Shown here piece after piece: positions 1-9,677 of a DNA stretch of 64,000 nucleotides. Position 1 is the stretch's first letter. Each line of letters starts with the position of its first letter. The DNA is from Arthonia radiata (Eukaryota > Ascomycota > Arthoniomycetes > Arthoniales > Arthoniaceae). The position numbers and the translations under genes are program-made. A model generated the notes under the pieces. That model worked only from the letters and a program-made list of their open reading frames with translations. It had not been told where the DNA came from and made no database searches. The DNA lies in assembly GCA_002989075.1 (NCBI GenBank), contig PSQN01000010.1, positions 310,001 to 374,000 on the forward strand, read 5' to 3'.

Positions 1-53
1 GCGTAGGTGTGATGAGTGAAGACAATGATGACTGCTTGCTGATAAACCTACAG

Positions 54-775
54 AGCTCGCGCAGCAGGCACTGCCGGCGGATCAAACCTATGAAGTATTG
101 CAGTATGCATCAGCCACTCTTATGCGCGACTTCGCAAGAGACAGTCCAGGGACGGCCATCGGCCCGCGCAATATTGGCAATGGTGTTTTTAAGCGTGGCA
201 CCGAAGCACCCGAGCTGTACAAGTTTTGCATCATGACTGTGGACTGCCGTGATAGGCGCTCTCTGTTCATCGAGGGCCAAGCAAGTGGTGACTGGAAATC
301 GGCATACAACGTACTTCACGCGCAGCTGATGAAGGTTCTGTACCGAACAAATCCGGCACAATATGCGCAGCATCGTCAGCGGCAGCTTTCAACTCAGCCA
401 CAGCAACGAACACCTGCATCTGCGCTTTTCACTCCCGCGCAATCTCCTGCACGACAGAGTAGCGTACCGACAACCCCGCCGTCTCAGTCTCCCACATTCC
501 GACAGGACATGAAGCACTCTGCATATGCTCAGCAGCAGCGGCAGCTCCAAGGGGGACAGTATCCGATGACTCAGCGTTTATACTCACAACCGATATCGAA
601 ATACTCTTCGTCTAACAACGCTGTGTTCAGGCCGCAGGCACAGCGTACGGTCAATCCACAGAATGTGCGAGCTCCGACGCCTGACCCTGTGGCAGCTTTC
701 GCGACAGGCTTCACACCGTATGACCCGGAAACGGGTCCGCCCTTCTTTCCTTCCAAACGCTCAGGTCTGCCGTGA
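54..775 (+). CDS. C-terminal part of an unrecognised protein (partial)
   Basis: This is the last exon of a gene that enters from outside the window. Bases 3-53 look like a 51-bp intron (GTAGGT donor, CTGAT branch, CTACAG acceptor), and the frame opens directly after it, so the exon begins at 54 in phase 1. About 240 residues are visible. The first ~100 are mixed and could be folded, with Trp and Cys residues. The rest is a Gln/Pro/Ser/Thr-rich disordered tail with many QQ and TP/SP pairs, ending in a proline-rich segment (PPFFPSK). I recognise no domain. Such tails are common in fungal regulatory and RNA-processing proteins, but that is not enough to name a function. Confidence 0.7.
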
Positions 776-1283
776 AGACTGTAGCCGAAGTCTGCAGCTG
801 GTGAGCTCAGTGGTCGCGACCGGAAGTTGGTCTGGTGCGATGGAGAAGCAATGGCGCATCACTGTTTTCGACGGCTCATGACACTTGGGAAGCATCAGGA
901 GAGAAATTTGGGACGTGTGAATAATCTGTGTGTGTGTCTGTCAGCGAGTACAGTGACAGCCGAACTCCGCCTTGAAGATAGTCCACGCAGCGCAGTATCA
1001 GCTACTATTGTTAGTAGAGCCATCTGATGAATTGATGAAGAACATTCTCGGTGTGCACCCCATCGCTTATGTTCGTCGACGTGGAGAGGTCGAGCTTTTG
1101 TGTGCTCGGTACAGCATTATTTCAATCAAAAGTTGGGCGCAGGAGGGGAGTGTCTGGGGCAGGGAATGAAGGGAGATTGTCCACCAAAGCTCGGGCCACC
1201 TCCTCTATAATTTTCTTTAGCCGCTTAACCCCGACGCGAAAAAAAACCACGCACTTTTGCTTCTTTTTCTATTGCTACGCTCG
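776..1283. other. Intergenic region and start of the ornithine decarboxylase promoter
   Basis: No ORF here has protein-like composition and an ATG start. The stretch should hold the terminator of the upstream gene and the promoter of ornithine decarboxylase. A TATA-like CTATAATT lies at 1205-1212, followed by a run of A and then long CT-rich tracts, typical of fungal promoters and leaders. Confidence 0.5.
1205..1212 (+). promoter_or_regulatory. TATA-like element upstream of ornithine decarboxylase
   Basis: CTATAATT is followed by CT-rich sequence about 650 bp before the ATG at 1860. If it is used, the mRNA has a long leader. This is inferred from the motif only. Confidence 0.35.
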
Positions 1284-1319
1284 ATGGCCTTCTCTTCGTC
1301 TCCTACAAATCTTACTTGA
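1284..1319 (+). promoter_or_regulatory. Short upstream ORF (uORF 1) in the ODC leader
   Basis: An ATG at 1284 opens a short reading frame of 11 residues (MAFSSSPTNLT) ending in TGA. It lies between the TATA-like box and the ornithine decarboxylase ATG. A second, three-residue ORF (MRL) follows at 1486-1497. Polyamine enzymes are known to be under translational control in many eukaryotes, so uORFs here are plausible regulators. No transcript evidence is available. Confidence 0.35.
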
Positions 1320-1485
1320 ACCTGCTCACGTCCTCGCCGAGCCTGCCATAGCGCTCTCCCTTGCCAGAAACCGCCTGCTGTGAGTCGCCTTTGCCACAAA
1401 CAACAGCTCACTCCCACCTTCAAACCTCCACACGCCTCACAGTCTCAAGGCAACCTTTGACTCACACGTCAACCACCAGATCCTC

Positions 1486-1497
1486 ATGCGCCTTTGA
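1486..1497 (+). promoter_or_regulatory. Minimal uORF 2 in the ODC leader
   Basis: ATG CGC CTT TGA: a three-residue ORF about 360 bp before the ornithine decarboxylase start. A ribosome ending here could reinitiate downstream. Its function is inferred from position only, and an intron in the leader could remove it. Confidence 0.3.
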
Positions 1498-1859
1498 TCC
1501 GTTCAAAGGCACCCCAAACATCGCAACGGCTTCTGCAGTGTTGGTACCCGAAGACATCCAACTTGTCGCGACTCGACCACATCCACATATCCTCAACGAC
1601 CTACCCCCGCCTGCCGGTCAAGATTTCGCAATCCAAGGGCCTGTTGTTTGATTTGCTGCAACAACACCCCACTTCAGAATCATATATTTTCCAGCTGCCG
1701 CATAAATTGTCCTCTGGGCCTCTTCTCCTCACCGGGGAAGAGCCGCCGCGGAGGGGTTCGCAACAGATCAACTCGGATTTCCACATCTTCAAACCCCCTT
1801 AACACGACTCCCGCCACACCTCGATACACTCATTTTACCCATTACCTGTCTGCAAGGTA

Positions 1860-3188
1860 ATGGCACCTTCGGCCATCGAAACATCCACCGAATGCAAGAA
1901 TCAATCAATTGATCATCTTGCTTATACCAAGACCCACCCAAACTACGGCTCTGGATACTCTGAGGTCGAAGATGGTCACAATAAATCGAAGAAACTAGTC
2001 CAGCAGACTTTGAAAGATCACATCGGAGACCTCGACCAGGACACTTGCGAGGCCGGCGAGGAGGACACCTTCTTCGTGGCTGACCTGGGCGAGGTTTATC
2101 GTCAGCATCTGCGATGGAAGATGAACTTGGGCCGCGTCAAGCCGCACTACGCCGTCAAGTGCAACCCCGATCCGTATGTGCTGAAGCTCCTGGCAGCTTT
2201 GGGCACTGGCTTCGATTGCGCTTCCAAAGCAGAGATCGAAACGGTCCTGAATGTGGGCGTTGATCCGTCGCGCATCATCTATGCGCAGCCCTGTAAGACC
2301 AAGTCTTACATTAGATACGCTGCTCAGAAAGGCGTCACTCAAATGACGTTCGACAACGCGGACGAGCTCCACAAGATCAAGCAGTTCTGTCCAAACGCTC
2401 AGCTTTATTTGCGCATCCTTACCGACGACTCGGCCAGCTTGTGCCGCTTGAGCCTCAAGTTTGGCGCTGCATTGGATTGCGCCCGGGGTCTGCTGGAGCA
2501 GGCAAAGACGCTGGGCTTGGAAGTGGTTGGTGTTGCGTTCCACGTTGGTTCTGGCGCATCCGACCCCAACGCTTTCCTCAAAGCCGTAGACGACGCCCGC
2601 TGGGTGTTCGATCAAGCTAAGGATTTTGGTTATGAGCTCAAAAATCTTGATGTTGGCGGAGGCTTTGTGGGAGACACCTTTGAAGACATGGCCGACGTCC
2701 TGTCGCGTACGTTGGAGGAGAATTTCCCTTCACACGTGCGCATCATTGGCGAGCCCGGCCGGTTCTACGTCTCCTCAGCCTTTACTATCGCCTGCAATGT
2801 CATCGCCCGCCGCACCGTCGAGCCAAGCGTTGGTGGCATGCCAGAGCGATCCTACATGCTCTATCTCAACGATGGTATCTACGGCAACTTCAGCAGCATC
2901 ATGTTCGATCATCAACACCCGGTGCCGCGCATTCTGAAGTGTCACGAGCCAAATGAGGGTTCTCGCGGGATTGAATACTCAATCTGGGGTCCAACCTGTG
3001 ATGGGATCGATTGTATTAGCGAGTCGGTTCGCTTCAGAGAGACCTTGGATGTGGGGGATTGGCTGTTCTTCGAGGATATGGGGGCCTACACAAAATGCTC
3101 TGCTACACGCTTCAATGGCTTCACGGACAATCACGAGACTCTCTACGTCAGTAGTGAGCCAGGTGCTCAGGCTTTGCTAAAGCTTTGA
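1860..3188 (+). CDS. SPE1: Ornithine decarboxylase
   Basis: Pyridoxal-phosphate enzyme of fold type III that converts ornithine to putrescine, the first committed step of polyamine synthesis; it is a cytosolic homodimer. The 442-residue intronless ORF matches the family length. The PLP lysine is K100 in PHYAVKCNP. Further signatures are the phosphate-binding glycine loop LDVGGGF (264-270), HVGSG (228-232), the GEPGR motif (297-301), YLNDGIYGNF (335-344) and the catalytic Cys380 in WGPTCDGID. All key residues are present, so the enzyme should be active. Antizyme control occurs in fungi but cannot be judged from this sequence. The ATG at 1860 overlaps an upstream TAA (TAATG), and the leader carries two short uORFs, which suggests translational control. 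Spe1 is the yeast name. Confidence 0.96.
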   Translation: MAPSAIETSTECKNQSIDHLAYTKTHPNYGSGYSEVEDGHNKSKKLVQQTLKDHIGDLDQDTCEAGEEDTFFVADLGEVYRQHLRWKMNLGRVKPHYAVKCNPDPYVLKLLAALGTGFDCASKAEIETVLNVGVDPSRIIYAQPCKTKSYIRYAAQKGVTQMTFDNADELHKIKQFCPNAQLYLRILTDDSASLCRLSLKFGAALDCARGLLEQAKTLGLEVVGVAFHVGSGASDPNAFLKAVDDARWVFDQAKDFGYELKNLDVGGGFVGDTFEDMADVLSRTLEENFPSHVRIIGEPGRFYVSSAFTIACNVIARRTVEPSVGGMPERSYMLYLNDGIYGNFSSIMFDHQHPVPRILKCHEPNEGSRGIEYSIWGPTCDGIDCISESVRFRETLDVGDWLFFEDMGAYTKCSATRFNGFTDNHETLYVSSEPGAQALLKL

Positions 3189-3536
3189 GGTATGAAGAAT
3201 TGCTGTCATGCGACTCAGATATCGGGCTCATACAAGTACATATGGGAGGCTTGAATGCGGGGTCTTGTTGGAGGTTATGTGTGAGGACGGCTCTGTTGAT
3301 AGAAGAGCATAATTCAAACGCAGATTAATCAGATTGGCGTCTACTTCTTGACAGGCATTTTGCGCTCGTCTCCGCCCAGAGTCCTTGATTCTCCAAGTAT
3401 TCTCATTGCCTATAGAATTGACGCTTTCGAATTCTAGCTGAGCATCGGTCGTTGTACTTTCATGCTGTCTCCTTTGCAATTCGTATCGCATTGAGTGCAA
3501 GTGCTGAACTCGATAGCCCCTTGAATATTCGCCATC
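3189..3536. other. Intergenic, ODC 3' end to methyltransferase 5' region
   Basis: About 350 bp between two genes on the same strand. I see no protein-like ORF on either strand. It should hold the ODC polyadenylation region and the promoter of the next gene. Confidence 0.5.
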
Positions 3537-5066
3537 ATGCATTACATTCGTCTGCTTAAATCACCCTCGTTCAAGGAGCGTGCAGGGCCGGCTCACGCAT
3601 TAGCAAAGAGTAAGAAGAATGCAAAGCTTCAAGACGAGATTCCGCGCCTTGAGGTTCTGCTCACGGTCACCACTGATCTCGGAGAGCTATTCTACCCGTA
3701 TGATGTCCGTCTGCATGTCGTCTTCCACGTAAAGGCGCGGGGATCCGTAAGCACAGCACAGAAAGAGACAGGTCACCAAAGCAAGAGGCGTCGCCATGTC
3801 CTTGATCGAACATCTCATGGCGAGCAGGTACTCGAGAGGGAAGCACAATGGACTGCTGGCATGCGAGACCTACGCGTCTCTTTGCCTCTGCCAGACAAAC
3901 CAGACACTGAGCATTTCAATGCGTACACTCTCACGATAACAGCAGCCTCTGAACAGCGTCCAGCGGTCCATGATGATGGCACCATGGTTATAGCCTCCAT
4001 CCTCGGCATACGGGTCGAGCAGCAAACATCCTCAGACGGCGAGACTCATGCTCGCTACCTAAGAGTCATCCCTCTTGTCTATCCTGCGTTTACAGATCCA
4101 CCAAGTGGCCTCGATAAAACCCATATCTCCAACCGCGAAAGCTCAGCAAATCTGCGCGTCCACGAAGCATCACCACACTCTTCCATCCCAATCGCCAGCC
4201 ACGTCTGGGACGCAGGAGTGGCCACTGCAACCTTTCTGCCACATCTGCTGTCAGGTTACAAACACAGGCCTGATACTAGCCTCCAATCTTCATTGCCAAA
4301 GCTCGCTGGGACCGTCCAAACAGCACTGAACCAGCAACAAGAGCAGGCGTTGCCATTCAACGTAATAGAGCTAGGCTGCGGATGCGCGCCGCTCTCATCG
4401 TCTTTGGTCTCAACGCTGAAGGTTTTCGCTGCAGGTACAGCAGAATCTACGGCAGCTATTGGAGGAGATTCGAAGTTTGAAATCACACTCACCGACCTCG
4501 CCGAGGCTGAAGAGCCCGCGAACAACAACATGAGCCTGTTCGGATTGTCGTCTGCAGATCCCTCCTATGCTTCCGACACTGGAGCGCCTAAACCGCTCAA
4601 GTTTGGAGGCACTGCAGTCTCTACACGCTTCCAGCCGTTGGACTGGGAATCGACCGCAGCATCCACGGACCCTGACCATGGTCTTCCGGAGTCATTTCGA
4701 CACAAGCGTTTCGATCTCATTATGGCTAGCGATGTGACTTATAACCCTGATACTTCACCTGCGCTTGTGAAGACGTTGGCAGCGCTTTATGATCATTCCA
4801 TCGACGCTAGTCCATCCACCACCCACCCAGCGCCTTCACCAAATGCTGGGGAGGATGGCATCGGAAGTACAAAGACGCCGCTCATACTCATAGCGAGGAA
4901 GTTCCGACACAAAGATGAAAACGTCTTTTGGACCGAAATGGACAAGGCGGGCTTTGGCGTGATAGAGAAGGCGAGGATATGGTGTCCGGCGTTTGAAGGG
5001 GCAGAAGTGGGAGGTGAAGAGGGGGAGTGCGTGGAGTGTTTCGTTTTCCAGCGGGGGGAACGTTGA
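3537..5066 (+). CDS. Family-16-type protein lysine methyltransferase (METTL22-like)
   Basis: A 509-residue intronless ORF with a seven-beta-strand S-adenosylmethionine methyltransferase domain in its C-terminal half. Visible signatures are SHVWDAGVATA (221-231), the SAM-binding loop IELGCGCAP (277-285), the acidic post-strand motif LTDLAEA (318-324) and the family-16 signature ASDVTYNP (397-404), where other members have D-V-x-Y. The N-terminal ~210 residues are poorly conserved and partly basic. This layout, with a long N-terminal region and a C-terminal catalytic domain, resembles METTL22 and yeast Rrg1-like enzymes, which methylate lysines on proteins such as translation or nucleic-acid-binding factors. 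The exact substrate cannot be read from sequence. Insertions rich in Ser/Gly separate the core motifs, which is common in fungal orthologues. Confidence 0.85.
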   Translation: MHYIRLLKSPSFKERAGPAHALAKSKKNAKLQDEIPRLEVLLTVTTDLGELFYPYDVRLHVVFHVKARGSVSTAQKETGHQSKRRRHVLDRTSHGEQVLEREAQWTAGMRDLRVSLPLPDKPDTEHFNAYTLTITAASEQRPAVHDDGTMVIASILGIRVEQQTSSDGETHARYLRVIPLVYPAFTDPPSGLDKTHISNRESSANLRVHEASPHSSIPIASHVWDAGVATATFLPHLLSGYKHRPDTSLQSSLPKLAGTVQTALNQQQEQALPFNVIELGCGCAPLSSSLVSTLKVFAAGTAESTAAIGGDSKFEITLTDLAEAEEPANNNMSLFGLSSADPSYASDTGAPKPLKFGGTAVSTRFQPLDWESTAASTDPDHGLPESFRHKRFDLIMASDVTYNPDTSPALVKTLAALYDHSIDASPSTTHPAPSPNAGEDGIGSTKTPLILIARKFRHKDENVFWTEMDKAGFGVIEKARIWCPAFEGAEVGGEEGECVECFVFQRGER

Positions 5067-5448
5067 TGATGCTGCCAATACTGGCAGTAAAATTGGTCTT
5101 CTCACGGCGTGAACGAGAATGCTCTTGCGCAAGAACCAGAGTGAGGATATCAAAAAGGACTCACACATTCTGTTCCTGCCTCGCGTGCACATCTATTTCA
5201 TGCTCATGCCTCATACGTGATCTATCATCATTCACTAGTGCCGTTTTTGCATCGGCGAGATGGCCCATACGGTTGTCCGTTCACATCGTCTCTCCACTTG
5301 GCCACACATGGCAGTCCCTCAGCCTCGGCGAGCTCGATGGCATTGAGCTCTGACGAATCAATCGGAACTATACCAATCTGGTTGTTACCTGCGCTGAGAA
5401 TGTGGGCGAGACGATTGCGATCGTAAAATCGGTTGCTGACGTGGCGGA
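5067..5448. other. Convergent intergenic region
   Basis: About 380 bp between the 3' ends of the methyltransferase (+) and the thioredoxin gene (-). Small ORFs exist, but none has protein-like composition. It probably contains the two 3' UTRs. Confidence 0.5.
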
Positions 5449-6571
5449 TCAATGGTCTTCTCCCAACTTCTCCAACTTACCCATCTCCCTCTTCTCCCCA
5501 CTCTCACCCACAATCTTTACACGATCCACCCTCGTCTTCTCGCCACTGCCCTCGCCCTCCACCACGAACACGACGAGACTGCTGCACTTTTGAAACTTCA
5601 CGTACCGCAGTTCCACCTTCGCCGTCTTCGTCTTCTCGTCCCAATCCTTGCTCTTCAACCCGATCTCCTGCACTGGCGTAGTATTTTCCGCCTCGTCAAA
5701 GCCCAAGTTATGCGCGGTGTTCTGAAAGATCCTGACTATCCTTGGTCGCATCACGTCATCTGAGTCTGCTTTCGCGGAGGAGGTGAGCTGTAAAGTGTGA
5801 AGTTTGAGCGTCGACATGAAAGGAATGTACAGCAGCAATTGCGCGTCCGTGTCGCTCTCTACGTAGTCTTTTCCCTTCTCCGTCGGCTGACTCGTTTCGA
5901 AAAGCGTCTTCGCAGTGCCAAAACTGGTATCACGATTCAGAAGGTCGAGTCCGCGCGAGTCCACTTGGTCGGTGATGTCGCTGTAGCCCTTCGGCAGGGA
6001 GGCGCCCAGCCACGTTGAGCCTGAGGATGCGGCGGCAGAGGATGTGGCAGAGGTGGTGTCGACGGACTCGGCCTCGCGGGCGAGGGTTTGCACGGCGGAT
6101 TGGAGGGCGGCGGGGTTGGCGCCTTGAATGCGCTTTGTTTCGCGCCCGGATTTGAGGATGAGGAAGGTGGGCATGCTGGGCGGTAGACCAAGTTAGCCGG
6201 TGTACTGACATATAATAGCTTAAGTAAAGTATGAGAGCAGGAAGCATACGCTGAGATATTGAACGATCTCGCAATCTCTTGCTGATCGTCCGTATTGACT
6301 TTGGTGAAGGTGATCTTGTTCGCACGGCTGAGCTGAGACGAGAGCTGCTCGTACATGGGTGCAACTGCTTTACAAGGGCCACACCAGTCGGCATAGACTA
6401 TGAAGCCTTCTGTAAGTATGCTTTGATCCCAAAAGGCTGTGCAGTGTGCGAAAACAATACTGGAGGGGCATGGCGGGGTGGGAGTGGCATACAATCTACC
6501 ACGACCATGTTCGAGGAGGAGACAATCTGACTGAACTGAGAGGGTGACGTTATGTGTACCGTTTTCGACAT
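5449..6571 (-). CDS. Thioredoxin-like protein with C-terminal PITH domain
   Basis: Three exons (6571-6493, 6397-6250, 6175-5449) give 317 residues. The 95-bp intron (GTATGC...CATAG) and the 74-bp intron (GTATGC...CCAG) restore the thioredoxin fold exactly: VVVDFYADWCGPCK, with the redox pair Cys32/Cys35, and AMPTF, with the cis-proline at 78. Residues from about 130 to 300 form a PITH domain, the proteasome-interacting module found in human TXNL1. In that family the protein binds the 26S proteasome and acts as a disulfide reductase in the cytosol and nucleus. A low-complexity Ser/Thr/Ala linker lies between the two domains. The length fits fungal orthologues. The start at 6571 is the first ATG that keeps the N-terminal beta strand. 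The gene lies 3' to 3' with the methyltransferase. Confidence 0.93.
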
Positions 6572-6905
6572 GTTGGCGGCGTTGGCAGGTGTAGAAACGT
6601 GTTGCGACAACTTCTTCACGGCTTGGAATAAAGAAAGTGCTTGCATGTCCAACTCGGTCAGGGCATGATGAAATGTAACGATGGATATCGTAGACGCTGA
6701 ACTAGCGCGCTTTGAATCACGCGAGGATGTTCTCAGCCGTGTAGAGCTGAGTGCGGTAGCTATCTCATAGAGCGCTTTGTGAGCGTCGACTTGGTTCAAG
6801 AAAACCCTCCAAGCGATGACGAGACTGCTTTGCGTCCGATTGAAGCTCCCTCGCTCGATCTGTGCGACCGGGAATCGACATGTCATTCCCAGTCACGCAG
6901 TATAA
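6572..6905. other. Intergenic region upstream of the thioredoxin gene
   Basis: About 330 bp between two minus-strand genes. It should hold the phosphoesterase 3' UTR and the thioredoxin promoter. The thioredoxin frame stays open upstream of the chosen ATG but with no domain content, so I treat it as leader. Confidence 0.45.
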
Positions 6906-7844
6906 TTACACCTGCACCACAATAGGCCGTCTGTGTTCCTGCCCGTATTTCAGCACGACGGCCGCATTCACAAGCCTTGCGGACTGCTGCAAATCTGGCT
7001 CGTTAGCTCCGATCACTCTGTCCTTCAGCAACGTCAGCGCATCGCTTGTGGTCCCTTGGCCCATCACCTCTCGTTCCCATGCTTCCTGCACCTCATCCCA
7101 TGCTGCTATCTCCTCGCCATGTGCTTCATGTATGTGTCCAAACACCGCCAGCCTTGGCTTCACTCTGCGCAGTTCGTCCAGAAGAGATTGGCAGCCCACA
7201 TGCGAGCCATACGGGTTCGTATCAAGGTGATTCAGCGGCGGACCATGCGTCACGACGACGTCCACGCCCTCAGGAATCCTGCCACGCCAAAAGTCCACAT
7301 CCCGTGAGTACTGAAGCGCGAAGCCGCCGAACTTGGGCGTGAACGGCGAGCCAAAGACCTTCAGCTGTCTCTGGTTGGGCCCAACGATCTCAACAGACTC
7401 GTCGTGCAGATAGATCACATCGCCCCAATCGATGTGGCCGGTGTATTCAGCTTTGCGCTCAGGTTGCTGCAGCCTCGATGTCGAGGCGACGAAGCTCTCA
7501 TCGAGGCTGAAGTCATGGTTCCCTCCTATGACTATCTTATGTGGATGAGGCAGGCTCTTTAGCCATTTGGCTTGCTCCCTTAGCTCTTCGACAGTGCCTT
7601 GTCTGGTCAAGTCGCCGGCATGTATGAGCAGGTCGCCGTCCGGCACATCGGGCACTTGGTGATTATGCGTATCGGAAATGCACACGACCGTAATCGCATC
7701 GCGACGTGCCGCGTTCATTCGATTGGTCTTCTCCAGCAGCTTCTCTGAGCGCCTCTGATAGACCTGGTTTGCAAAATCCAGACGACGTTGCTGCAGCGCG
7801 GTCCGTTGCAGTGGGAACTGGGTTACCTTGTACGCCGACGACAT
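6906..7844 (-). CDS. Calcineurin-like metallophosphoesterase
   Basis: Intronless, 312 residues from the first true ATG at 7844. All five metallophosphoesterase blocks are visible: SDTHNH (57-62), AGDLT (76-80), GGNHD (107-111), THGPP (199-203) and GHIHE (236-240). Together they supply the Asp, His and Asn ligands of a two-metal centre. The arrangement and length match the MPPED1/MPPED2 (UPF0046) group, whose members hydrolyse phosphodiesters in vitro; the in vivo substrate of the fungal proteins is unknown. The N-terminal ~45 residues are helical and Arg/Gln-rich and are not part of the fold. The gene is divergent from the SDR at 8457, with about 610 bp between them. Confidence 0.92.
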   Translation of the reverse strand: MSSAYKVTQFPLQRTALQQRRLDFANQVYQRRSEKLLEKTNRMNAARRDAITVVCISDTHNHQVPDVPDGDLLIHAGDLTRQGTVEELREQAKWLKSLPHPHKIVIGGNHDFSLDESFVASTSRLQQPERKAEYTGHIDWGDVIYLHDESVEIVGPNQRQLKVFGSPFTPKFGGFALQYSRDVDFWRGRIPEGVDVVVTHGPPLNHLDTNPYGSHVGCQSLLDELRRVKPRLAVFGHIHEAHGEEIAAWDEVQEAWEREVMGQGTTSDALTLLKDRVIGANEPDLQQSARLVNAAVVLKYGQEHRRPIVVQV

Positions 7845-8456
7845 AGATTTTGCGGACACGGTCAGTCAGTTCCTCGCTTTCTTCATCATGGCGAGAGCAG
7901 CTCCAGCTTTTGCGCACATCTTGTAATTGCCAGAGGCCGCCGTTTGCCTAGCGCAGACCTTGCTGCCTTGCGGCGCAGCAAGAGTCAAATGCGGTGATTA
8001 CGGATTGGCTCGGATTTACGAGATGTGTTTGGCAACCGGACTTGATATTGTCTCCACCGCATGCGACCGCCCAGAATTGTACGTATGCCTTTCAAAACGT
8101 ATTGGAGAGGGAACAAGCCGGTCCGCCCTCAAGACATTTGTCGCACCACAGCTCGCGCTAGCCGAATCGGGGCGCTCACACTCCTGATTAGGAACAGCTG
8201 CGACATTGGCGCTCCCACTGTACAGGGAACTACGTAAGCTCGCTATGACCTATACGGAGCGTGAGCAATCCTTTACGGTTTGCGACATCCGGAGCTGAAG
8301 TTGTCGAAGCAATCGAATTGAGTCTGCGAAGATTATAAGTTGAGGTTACGTCTCCCTCAATCTTCAGTCCTGGCAAGTCTCTGCTTCAAGTCTTTGAATT
8401 CACTAGAACCCTGTCGTGCTGCTATCCTCATTGAATAATTACACTTTTCCAAGAAA
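7845..8456. other. Divergent promoter region
   Basis: Shared 5' region of the phosphoesterase (-) and the six-exon SDR (+). No conserved coding signal is visible on either strand; the open frame at 7927-8187 has no recognisable domain. Confidence 0.5.
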
Positions 8457-9587
8457 ATGGCGGACAAGCAAGTCGTGCTCATCACTGGAGGCAGTAAGTC
8501 TTTGAGCTTCGCTTGAGATATCTGTCCCTTCCGCCCACCATCATGTACTGACTGGAATTGCCGTAAGATACGGGCCTCGGTTTGGAGACAGTGAGAGCTC
8601 TGCGGAACTCCTTACACGCATACCACATTATCATAGGATCTCGTTCATTGGACAAGGCCAATGAGGCCATCAAGACGTTGGAGTCGGAGTCGTCGAATGG
8701 AGGCTCTACGGACCTCAGCGCTGTGCAGGTCGACATTGAAAGCGATGACTCCATCGCTCGGGCGTTCGAAACGATCAGCTCAAAGTTTGATAAAGTCGAC
8801 ATCCTCATCAATAACGCTGGTAAGCATTTATTGTTTGACCATTTTGTCCGCTGCAACGGCTGATGTATGATGGATCAGGGGGGTCATTCGATGGCGATTT
8901 CAAAGAAGGCCGTTTGAGCATGCGCGAGGTCTGGAACAAGACGTGGAATACCAACGTCGCCGGGACTCAGATCATGTGAGTGCAGCCCCTTCACGGTTCC
9001 TGGAACTGCAACACGAGGATCATCACTTTGGCTGACAGCATCAGCACTCATACCTTTGTGCACATGTTACTCAAGTCGGGCGCGCCTCGTATTTTATTCA
9101 TAACAAGCGGACTGTCCACATTAGAAGGCACAACCAAATCAGGCGTGCTACCAGCGAACAAGTCACCCCCAAAAGGCTGGCCTAAGAGCGAGCCCAGTTC
9201 CAGCTATCGAAGCGCCAAGACCGGTATGAATATGATGGCGCGGGAATGTACGTACGAAGTCAACGGCAACGCTTTGGTCTCCGAAGACGCACATGTACTG
9301 ACCCTGGATTTCAGGGGTTCGCGTCCTGAAGGATGATGGCGTTAAGGTCTTCATCATCTCGCCGGGTCTTCTTGCCACAGGCCTGGGAGGCAATCCTGAA
9401 TTCTTGAAGAAGATTGGTGTAAGCTTGCGATTCCAATACCGTGACTGGTGTGCTTCTAGCTAACGTGCTTCATATCCAGGCCCAACCACCGTCAGTCGGC
9501 GCCGAGGTTGTGCGTGGAGTGGCAGAAGGTGAGCGCGACGCCGACGCTGGACTAGTCATCTTCAGAAACGCCACACAACCCTGGTGA
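8457..9587 (+). CDS. Short-chain dehydrogenase/reductase with six exons
   Basis: Exons 8457-8493, 8568-8819, 8879-8975, 9045-9247, 9315-9418 and 9480-9587 join to 266 residues. The five introns are 74, 59, 69, 67 and 61 bp, each with a GT donor, an AG acceptor and usually a CTGAC/CTGAT branch. The product is a classical SDR with a Rossmann fold. The cofactor loop TGGNTGLG is split by intron 1, NNAG is split by intron 2, a serine-rich strand LFITSG follows, and the catalytic pair lies in YRSAK. The protein ends QPW, as fungal members of this group often do. The NAD(P)-dependent oxidoreductase substrate is unknown. Intron 3 offers two acceptors (before CATCAG or after it). The second, at 9044, fits the branch spacing and the family sequence better. 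Confidence 0.88.
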
Positions 9588-9677
9588 GCGACCATGAGCA
9601 GGTGATCGAGTTTACCTATCTCTCAGGTATCTCTCAACTGTTGCATTTGTGTGCGCAAGCTCAAAACAGGCGGTGAA

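Noticed and set aside
1995-2615. 206-codon minus-strand ORF opposite ODC
   Set aside because: Shadow of the GC-rich ODC coding sequence.
3228-3542. Minus-strand 104-codon ORF between ODC and the methyltransferase
   Set aside because: No domain and no supporting neighbour signals; it lies in an ordinary intergenic region and overlaps the methyltransferase start.
5937-6494. 185-codon minus-strand ORF containing WCGPCK
   Set aside because: It is the unspliced middle exon of the thioredoxin-PITH gene read through its introns, not a separate gene.
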